Assembly (NCBI GenBank): GCA_041487355.1 | Contig: JBGPND010000017.1 | Coordinates: forward strand, 1 to 43,731 | Direction of reading: 5' to 3' | DNA from: JAMXLO01 sp041487355 | GTDB lineage: Bacteria > Pseudomonadota > Alphaproteobacteria > Acetobacterales > Acetobacteraceae | Length of the DNA: 43,731 bases | The notes under the pieces: model-generated | The model's database searches: none | What the model saw: only the letters and a program-made list of their open reading frames with translations | What the model was told of the DNA's origin: nothing | Shown: positions 7,735 through 14,448 of the stretch, in pieces | How the letters are laid out: each line of letters begins with the position of its first letter | Numbering within the stretch: the first letter of the stretch is position 1 | Position numbers and translations under genes: made by a program

Positions 7735-9204
7735 ATGACATTCGACCCCGATTGGTTGTTGAGGCTCGCCGGCCGGCCGGAGTTGCTGACACCGGAGGAG
7801 ATGGCGCGCGCCGACGCCGCATCGCCGGCGCTCGGTGTGTCGGGACCGACGCTGATGGCGAATGCCGGCCGTGCGGTGGCGCGGGCGGTGCGCACGCGGT
7901 TCCGGCCGTGCCGGACCCTCGTGCTGGCCGGGCCCGGCAGCAACGGCGGCGACGGCTATGTGGCGGCGCGGCTGCTGCAGCAGGACGGCTGGCCTGTGTC
8001 CCTTGCGGCCTTGGCACCGCCGCGCGCGGGCTCCGACGCGGCCGAGGCCGCGACGCGCTGGCACGGGCCGCCGGCGCCGTTCACACCGGCGGAAGCAGCG
8101 CGTGCGGACCTGGTGATCGATGCCGTGTTCGGTGCCGGCCTGGCGCGCGACGTGGATGGTATCGTCGCCGACACGCTGCGCGCGGCCCGCCGCGTGGTGG
8201 CGGTGGATGTGCCGAGCGGTCTCGACGGCGCGACAGGCGCGGTGCGCGGCTACGCGCCGGCGGCGGAACTGACGGTGACGTTCTTCCGGCTCAAGCCAGG
8301 GCACCTCCTGCTGCCGGGCCGCGAGCTCTGCGGCGCGATCGTGCTCGCCGACATCGGCCTGCCGGGGGCCGTGTTGCAGCAGGTTCGGCCAAGCAGTTTC
8401 GCCAATTTGCCGGCGCTGTGGCGCGTGCCGACGCCCGAACCGCGCTCGCACAAGTATTCGCGCGGTCATGTCACTGTGGTGGGTGGCACGACGATGACCG
8501 GGGCGGCGCGGCTGGCTGCCGACGCGGCGCGGCGCGGCGGCGCCGGTCTGGTGACCATTGCGGCAACCGGGCGCGGCGACGTCTATCGCACCGGCTCGCC
8601 GGGCGTGCTGGTGAGTGACGCGTCGCTGGCCGAACTGCTGCAGGACAAGCGGCGGCACGTCTGGGTGTGCGGACCCGGGCTGGGCCCGGATGCGGCGCGT
8701 GCCACGCTGCCGGTGCTGCTCTCGGCCGGCCGTTGTGTCGTCGCCGATGCCGATGTGTTTTCCGCCTTCGCCGGCGATCCCGACGCATTGCGCGGCGCCG
8801 CTGTCCTCACCCCGCATGCGGGCGAATTCGCCCGTGCGTTCGGCGATCCCGGCGTGGATCGGGTGGCCGCGGTGCGGGCCGCGGCCGTGCGCACGCGTGG
8901 GGTGGTGCTGCTGAAGGGCGCCGACACCATCATCGCCGCGCCGGACGGCCGGGTCGCGATCAACGCCTCGGCTCCGCCCTGGCTCGCCACCGCGGGCTCG
9001 GGCGATGTGCTGGCTGGCCTCGTCGCCGGGCTGCTGGCACAGGGGATGGCTCCCTGGGACGCCGCTTCTGCGGGGGCCTTCCTGCACGGCCGCGCCGCCG
9101 TGCTCGCCGGACCGGGACTCGTGGCGGAGGATCTGCTTCCCGCACTCACGTCTGTCCTGGTCGAAACAACATGTCAGTCACATCTGTCACGCAAGCTCCT
9201 ATGA
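7735..9204 (+). CDS. nnr: Bifunctional NAD(P)HX epimerase / ADP-dependent NAD(P)HX dehydratase
   Basis: A 489-residue repair enzyme that returns hydrated NADH or NADPH (NAD(P)HX) to the active form. The N-terminal epimerase domain (YjeF-N, about residues 1-210) shows LLTPEEMARAD, LMANAGRAVARAV, GPGSNGGDGYVAARLL, and VVAVDVPSGLDGATG. The C-terminal ribokinase-fold dehydratase domain (about 230-489) shows HKYSRGHVTVVGG, VLTPHAGEFAR, GVVLLKGADTIIA, and the nucleotide motif TAGSGDVLAG. The ATG at 7735 puts the family start motif near the N-terminus. An upstream ATG at 7651 would overlap the divergent gene and translate the palindrome at 7677-7698, so it is less likely. Confidence 0.93.
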   Translation: MTFDPDWLLRLAGRPELLTPEEMARADAASPALGVSGPTLMANAGRAVARAVRTRFRPCRTLVLAGPGSNGGDGYVAARLLQQDGWPVSLAALAPPRAGSDAAEAATRWHGPPAPFTPAEAARADLVIDAVFGAGLARDVDGIVADTLRAARRVVAVDVPSGLDGATGAVRGYAPAAELTVTFFRLKPGHLLLPGRELCGAIVLADIGLPGAVLQQVRPSSFANLPALWRVPTPEPRSHKYSRGHVTVVGGTTMTGAARLAADAARRGGAGLVTIAATGRGDVYRTGSPGVLVSDASLAELLQDKRRHVWVCGPGLGPDAARATLPVLLSAGRCVVADADVFSAFAGDPDALRGAAVLTPHAGEFARAFGDPGVDRVAAVRAAAVRTRGVVLLKGADTIIAAPDGRVAINASAPPWLATAGSGDVLAGLVAGLLAQGMAPWDAASAGAFLHGRAAVLAGPGLVAEDLLPALTSVLVETTCQSHLSRKLL

Positions 9205-9231
9205 TCGGCGTCCGCAGCGAGGAGTGCCTGC

Positions 9232-10611
9232 ATGAGTGACATCGCCGTCCCCGGTCTGTTCGACCGTGCCATTCGCCGCATCACCACGGCCTGGCGAGAC
9301 ATGGCGATGGGCGTGGCGGACGAGTCGATTGCTACGCAGATGCGCGCCTGCCTGGAGGGTCGCGGCGGCGAAGTAAGCACGCGCAATCGTGCCGCCAAGC
9401 TGGCCGAGACCTACCAGGGGCTGGACGAAGCGGGACGCAAGGAATTTCTGCGCACGCTCGCCAGCTTCGATTCCGATGCCGATGGAGTGGCCACAGCCTA
9501 TGCCGCGGTGCAGGCGGCCGCCGACCCGGCCGAGCGCGCCACCGCCACGGCGGCGCTGCGCCGTGCGCTGGAGCCGCCGCGGCTGAGGCTGCTGACCCAG
9601 TTCACCACCATCCCGGACGGGCGGAAATTCCTGGTCGACCTGCGCGGCTTCCTGCTGAAGACCCGCCGGGACGACAAGCTGCTGGCGGCGCTGGAGGCCG
9701 ATCTGCGCGGCCTGCTCGCCGCCTGGTTCGATATCGGCTTCCTCGAGTTGCAGCGCATCGACTGGAACAGCCCCGCCGTGCTGCTGGAGAAGCTGGTGGG
9801 CTACGAGGCGGTGCACGAAATCCGTTCCTGGCGCGATCTGAAGAACCGGCTGGACTCCGATCGTCGCTGCTACGCCTTTTTCCATCCGCGCATGCCGGGC
9901 GAGCCGCTGATCTTCGTCGAGGTAGCCCTGGTGAAGGGGCTGGCGGGCAGCGTGCAGGGGCTGCTCGACGAGAAGGCACCGCTGCTCGATCCGCGCGAGG
10001 CGGATACCGCGATCTTCTATTCGATCAGCAACTGTCAGCAGGGACTGGCAGGCATCAGCTTCGGCAACTTCCTGATCAAGCGCGTGGTCGAGGAACTGTC
10101 GGCCGAGTTCCGCAACCTGAAGACATTCGCCACGCTGTCGCCGATCCCGGGCTTTCGTGCCTCGCTGGACGAAAAGCTCGCCACGGACCAGTCGGGCCTG
10201 CTGTCGGAGGAGGAAGCCGCCAGCCTTGGTTCGGCGATGCCGGCGCCGTCGGGCGAGCAGGCGCTGGCGGGGATCCTGGCGAAGCGCGGCTGGTGGCGTG
10301 AGGTGGGACTGCGCAAGACCGCGGAACCCGTGCTGGTGCGGCTTTGCGCGCACTATCTGCTGGTCGAGTCGAATGGCGGCAAGCGCGCACGCGATCCGGT
10401 GGCGCATTTCCACCTGTCGAACGGGGCACGGGTGGAACGGATCAACATGCTCGGCGACACGTCGGAGAAGGGCGCCAAGGAGAGCGCCACGCTGATGGTC
10501 AACTACCTGTATGATCCGGCGAAGATCGAGGACTGGCACGAGGACTACGCCGGCGAGGGCAAGCGCAACGCCTCCACCACGGTGCGGCGGCTGGCGCGGG
10601 GATTGGGCTGA
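9232..10611 (+). CDS. Malonyl-CoA decarboxylase
   Basis: A 459-residue protein of the eukaryote-type malonyl-CoA decarboxylase family, which converts malonyl-CoA to acetyl-CoA and CO2. The catalytic C-terminal acyltransferase-like domain is plain: FFHPRMPGEPLIFVEVAL (about 217-234), FYSISNCQQGLAGISFGN (262-279), LKTFATLSPIPGFRASL, HFHLSNGARVERINMLGD (392-409) with the catalytic-type histidine, and KGAKESATLMVNYLYD. Length and motifs are complete. It starts with ATG after gaggag-like bases and is followed 29 bases later by the E1/transketolase-like gene, suggesting co-transcription. Such genes usually serve malonate breakdown or fatty-acid control; no malonyl-CoA synthetase or malonate transporter is seen here. 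Confidence 0.93.
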   Translation: MSDIAVPGLFDRAIRRITTAWRDMAMGVADESIATQMRACLEGRGGEVSTRNRAAKLAETYQGLDEAGRKEFLRTLASFDSDADGVATAYAAVQAAADPAERATATAALRRALEPPRLRLLTQFTTIPDGRKFLVDLRGFLLKTRRDDKLLAALEADLRGLLAAWFDIGFLELQRIDWNSPAVLLEKLVGYEAVHEIRSWRDLKNRLDSDRRCYAFFHPRMPGEPLIFVEVALVKGLAGSVQGLLDEKAPLLDPREADTAIFYSISNCQQGLAGISFGNFLIKRVVEELSAEFRNLKTFATLSPIPGFRASLDEKLATDQSGLLSEEEAASLGSAMPAPSGEQALAGILAKRGWWREVGLRKTAEPVLVRLCAHYLLVESNGGKRARDPVAHFHLSNGARVERINMLGDTSEKGAKESATLMVNYLYDPAKIEDWHEDYAGEGKRNASTTVRRLARGLG

Positions 10612-10640
10612 CCGGGCGGTTGGAGAGGAGAACAATCGAC

Positions 10641-13028
10641 ATGAATGCTCCAACCAAGACGCTCGTCATGCCGTCGCCAGCCACCGGCTCCAACCGGTTG
10701 CGCATCCTGAAACAGGTCGAGAGGAAGCTGCTCTGGCTGTCGGCGTGGATGATTTATAATGCAAACCACATCCGCCCCAACCGGGACGGGCTGAAGGTGG
10801 GCGGGCATCAGGCGTCCTGCGCGTCGGTGATCTCCATCATGGCGGCGCTCTATTTCGAGATCGCTCGCCCGCAGGACCGCATCGCGGTGAAGCCGCACGC
10901 CGGGCCGGTGTTCCACGCGATCAACTACCTGCTTGGCCGCCAGACGCTGGAGAAGATGCAGGGGCTGCGCCAGCTCGGCGGCGCACAGTCCTATCCGTCG
11001 CGCGTGAAGGACGGGCCAGAGGTGGATTTCTCCACCGGCTCGGTCGGGCTCGGCGTGGCGATGACCACGTTCTCCGCGCTGATGGCAGACTATGTGCGCC
11101 TGCACGGTCTGGGACGCAGCGATCTTCCCGCCGGGCGGCACATCGCCATCGCCGGCGACGCGGAGCTCGACGAAGGCAACATCTACGAGGCGTTGCTCGA
11201 GGGCTGGAAGCACGACGTCCGCAATCTCTGGTGGATCGTCGACTACAACCGCCAGAGCCTCGATTCCGTGGTGCCCGACCGGCTGTTCGGCTGCATCGAA
11301 GGTCTGTTCCGCGACATGGGCTGGAACGTCGTCACCATCAAATACGGCCGCAAGCTGGAAGCCGCCTTCGCGCGCGAGGGCGGCGAGGCCCTGCGCGCCT
11401 GGATCGATGACTGCCCGAACTCGCTGTATTCCGCGCTGACCTTCCAGGGCGGTGCCTCGTGGCGCCAGGCGCTGCTGGCCGACCTCGGGCGGTCAAAGGC
11501 GCGCGCCATCGTCGATAAGCTGTCGGACGAAGAACTCGGCGCGTTGATGACCAATCTCGGCGGCCACGACATCGAGACGATGATCGAAACTCTGCGCGCC
11601 GAGGCCGCGGGCGACCAGCCGACCTGTTTCATCGCCTACACGATCAAGGGCATGGGACTGCCATTCGCCGGCCACAAGGACAATCACGCGGGCCTGATGA
11701 CGAAGGAGCAGATGGAGGGATTCCGCACCTCCATGGGCATCCGGCCCGGCCACGAATGGGACCCGTTCGAGGGGCTCGACGTGCCGGAACAGGAATTGCG
11801 CCAGTTCCTGGATGCGTGCCCGTTCGCGACGCCGCTGACGCCGCAGGGTCGCGTGCTGACCGCGCCGTTGGTTGCCGTCCCGGCCGAATTGCCGACACCG
11901 CAGCTTGCGGGTCGCAAGCTCTCCACCCAGGCGGGGTTCGGCGACATCCTCGCCGAGATCGGCCGCGGCCAAGGGGAGCTGAAGGCGCTGGCCGAACATA
12001 TCGTCACCACCTCGCCCGACGTGACGGTGTCGACCAATCTTGGACCATGGGTGAACCGGCGCGGCATCTTCGATCGCCATACGCGCAACGACGTGTTCCG
12101 CGACGCGAAGCTGGCGAGCGCGCAGCGCTGGGGCATGTCGCCCAAGGGCCAGCACATCGAGCTCGGCATCGCGGAGCAGAACCTGTTCCTGCTGCTCGGC
12201 GCGGCGGGGCTGACGCCGGCGATGACCGGCGCGCGGCTGCTGCCGGTGGGCACGGTCTATGACCCGTTCGTCAACCGCGGCCTCGATGCGCTGATCTATG
12301 CCTGCTACCAGGACGCGCGTTTCCTGCTTGTCGGCACGCCGTCCGGGCTGACTCTGGCTCCGGAGGGCGGACAGCATCAGTCGGTCAACACGCCGCTGAT
12401 CGGCATGGCCGCCGATCGCCTGGCGAGCTTCGAACCGGCGCATGTGGACGAACTGGCTGTGCTGATGCGGCATGCGTTCGATCATATGCAGCGGGCCGAC
12501 GGGTCATCGGTGTGGCTGCGCCTGTCGACCCGCCAACTCGAGCAGCCCGCGCGTGCGCTGGATAAGGACGCTGTGATCGCGGGGGCCCATTGGGTGGTGC
12601 CGCCGGCGCAGGGCGCCCGCATCGCGATTGGCTACCAGGGTCCGGTTGCACCGGAAGCGGCGGCCGCCTTCGCCGAACTGCAGGCGGAGGAGCCGGGGGC
12701 TGGGCTGCTTGCCATCACCAGTCCGGATCGGCTGCATGCCGGCTGGCTTGCCGCGCTGCGCGCGCGCCGAGCCGGCACCCGAGGTACTACGTCGCATATC
12801 GAGCAGGTGCTGGCGCCGCTCGCGCCTGGTGCGGCATTGGTCACCGTGCTGGACGGCCATCCGGCGACGCATGCGTGGCTCGGCAGCGTGCGCGGCCAGC
12901 GTGTGATCCCGCTTGGGCCAGACCATTTCGGCCAGAGCGGCGACATCCCCGATCTCTACCGCGAATACGGCATCGACACCGACGCCATCCTCGACGCCTG
13001 CGCGCAGGCGCTGCTGGCGCGCGGCTGA
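10641..13028 (+). CDS. Thiamine-diphosphate-dependent E1 / transketolase-like enzyme
   Basis: A 795-residue protein related to homodimeric pyruvate dehydrogenase E1 and transketolases. The thiamine-diphosphate region is IAIAGDAELDEGN (about 168-180) followed by WWIVDYNRQSLD. Other E1-like blocks are GGHQASCASVISIMAALYF, KPHAGPVFHAINYLLG, the pyrimidine-domain ELGIAEQNLFLLLGAAGL, and EGGQHQSVNTPLIG. No lipoyl domain and no E2 or E3 gene is nearby, so whether it feeds a dehydrogenase complex or works alone as a ketolase or decarboxylase is open. The ATG at 10641 follows a strong ggagaggag and was preferred to a TTG at 10620. Its placement directly after malonyl-CoA decarboxylase suggests a shared two-carbon pathway, which is inference. 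Confidence 0.8.
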   Translation: MNAPTKTLVMPSPATGSNRLRILKQVERKLLWLSAWMIYNANHIRPNRDGLKVGGHQASCASVISIMAALYFEIARPQDRIAVKPHAGPVFHAINYLLGRQTLEKMQGLRQLGGAQSYPSRVKDGPEVDFSTGSVGLGVAMTTFSALMADYVRLHGLGRSDLPAGRHIAIAGDAELDEGNIYEALLEGWKHDVRNLWWIVDYNRQSLDSVVPDRLFGCIEGLFRDMGWNVVTIKYGRKLEAAFAREGGEALRAWIDDCPNSLYSALTFQGGASWRQALLADLGRSKARAIVDKLSDEELGALMTNLGGHDIETMIETLRAEAAGDQPTCFIAYTIKGMGLPFAGHKDNHAGLMTKEQMEGFRTSMGIRPGHEWDPFEGLDVPEQELRQFLDACPFATPLTPQGRVLTAPLVAVPAELPTPQLAGRKLSTQAGFGDILAEIGRGQGELKALAEHIVTTSPDVTVSTNLGPWVNRRGIFDRHTRNDVFRDAKLASAQRWGMSPKGQHIELGIAEQNLFLLLGAAGLTPAMTGARLLPVGTVYDPFVNRGLDALIYACYQDARFLLVGTPSGLTLAPEGGQHQSVNTPLIGMAADRLASFEPAHVDELAVLMRHAFDHMQRADGSSVWLRLSTRQLEQPARALDKDAVIAGAHWVVPPAQGARIAIGYQGPVAPEAAAAFAELQAEEPGAGLLAITSPDRLHAGWLAALRARRAGTRGTTSHIEQVLAPLAPGAALVTVLDGHPATHAWLGSVRGQRVIPLGPDHFGQSGDIPDLYREYGIDTDAILDACAQALLARG

Positions 13029-13031
13029 GAG

Positions 13032-13427
13032 TTAACCGGCAAGCTTCTCCATGCGCTGCGCGAATTCGACTGTGCTGAGTGTGCCGTTCCAGTAGTCGAT
13101 CAGCGCCTCGGCGTTGCGCGTGATCCAGCGGGCGACGAGAACGAAATCGCGTGCAGTCAGCTCCCCGCTGATCAGGCGCGGCCTGCGGCGGATCGCGACA
13201 ACAGCAGTGTTGCTCGCGTCCATTCGATCTCCCGGCGCCAGGCAGAGCTTGATCCATGCATCGTGACGCGCGCGCCCTCGAGGGCTGACCCAGATCGTCA
13301 TGGGCAGGCCGGTGTGGCGGGGGTACAGGTTTGCCATTTCGAACGTATCGTTGGGCTCGGTATCGTGCTGAGCCTTGACGATTCGTTTCGATCCACCGCT
13401 TCTCTTCAGAGCGAGCCGCGTTGCCAT
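13032..13427 (-). CDS. Small conserved hypothetical protein
   Basis: A 131-residue basic protein of unknown function. The recognisable conserved core begins at NLYPRHTGLPMTIWVSPRG and runs through ASNTAVVAIRRRPRLISG to VARWITRNAEALIDYWNG. Similar short proteins are common in proteobacteria without an assigned role. The ATG at 13427 is used. A second ATG at 13337 just before NLYPRH would give a 101-residue protein and may be the real start; neither has a strong Shine-Dalgarno. Its stop lies 3 bases from the stop of the convergent E1-like gene, so no room remains for a separate terminator. Confidence 0.65.
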   Translation of the reverse strand: MATRLALKRSGGSKRIVKAQHDTEPNDTFEMANLYPRHTGLPMTIWVSPRGRARHDAWIKLCLAPGDRMDASNTAVVAIRRRPRLISGELTARDFVLVARWITRNAEALIDYWNGTLSTVEFAQRMEKLAG

Positions 13428-13545
13428 AATCGTAAACGTCTTCACGCCGGACGTTAGCACAAAACCCCATCGCGAGCCACCGGCGAGGCTTGACTCCACA
13501 GACGCTTCTTCCCGACGCTGGATGCATGGAATGGGAGGAAATTTC

Positions 13546-14316
13546 ATGGCCGATCTCGACCCACGCCGCCAGAAGCTGAAGGACGAGTTCATCGCCGCGC
13601 GCGGCTACTGGAGCGAGCTGTGGGACGGCGTGCTGCAGCTTTCGCCGGAGTTCTTCGAGGCATACAGCGCGTTCTCCTCCGTCCCCTGGAAACACGGCAC
13701 GCTGCCGCCGAAGATCAAGGAACTGATCTACGTCGCGATCGATGCCTCCACCACGCATCTCTACAATCCCGGCACGCGCATCCACATCGCCAACGCGCTG
13801 AAACAGGGTGCGACGCGCGACGAGGTGATGGAGGTGCTGCAGATCGTCTCGGTGCTCGGCATCCATACCATGTCGACCGGGCTGCCGATCCTGATCGACG
13901 AGCTGCGCAAGTCCGGCCGCGGCAGCGACGTGAAGGAAGGCCCACTGACCGCGGAACAGGAGAAGCTGAAGCAGGAATTCGTCACCAACCGCGGCTACTG
14001 GAATCCGGTTTGGGAACAGCTGCTGCAGCACTCGCCGGAATTCTTCGACGCCTACACGCGACTTTCCTCGGTGCCGTGGCAGCACGGCACGCTGGGACCG
14101 AAGATCCGAGAGCTGATCTACATCGCGATCGACGCGGCGACCACGCATCTCTATCTGCCGGGACTGCGCACGCATATCCGCAACGCGCTCGGCCACGGCG
14201 CGACGGTGGCCGAGATCATGGAAGTGCTGGAGCTGACCAGCGTGCTCGGCATCCACACCATCACCGAAGGCGTGCCCGCGCTGCTCGACGAAGCGAAGAA
14301 GGCCGGAATGACCTGA
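13546..14316 (+). CDS. Tandem carboxymuconolactone decarboxylase-fold protein
   Basis: A 256-residue protein built of two near-identical CMD/AhpD-like domains. Domain 1 (about 8-120) has LSPEFFEAYSAFSSVPWKHG and KIKELIYVAIDASTTHLY. Domain 2 (about 137-254) has HSPEFFDAYTRLSSVPWQHG and KIRELIYIAIDAATTHLY. Each ends with a VLGIHT segment. AhpD-type peroxidase members carry a CxxC motif where this protein reads ASTTHLY or AATTHLY, so it has no redox cysteines and is unlikely to be a peroxidase. A role in aromatic ring-cleavage or a non-redox role is more likely. The ATG at 13546 follows gggagga at good spacing. It stands alone as a transcription unit. Confidence 0.88.
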   Translation: MADLDPRRQKLKDEFIAARGYWSELWDGVLQLSPEFFEAYSAFSSVPWKHGTLPPKIKELIYVAIDASTTHLYNPGTRIHIANALKQGATRDEVMEVLQIVSVLGIHTMSTGLPILIDELRKSGRGSDVKEGPLTAEQEKLKQEFVTNRGYWNPVWEQLLQHSPEFFDAYTRLSSVPWQHGTLGPKIRELIYIAIDAATTHLYLPGLRTHIRNALGHGATVAEIMEVLELTSVLGIHTITEGVPALLDEAKKAGMT

Positions 14317-14448
14317 CGCTGGCTCGCGTCCGTACTGCTGCTTCAGAGTTGCCGCGGCACGTGTGAGGTCGATCCTGCCCAGTGAAATAGTCTCGGGCTT
14401 GCCGATACGATGCGGATCGCTAGTGTTCGGCTGTGATGCCTGACGAGC

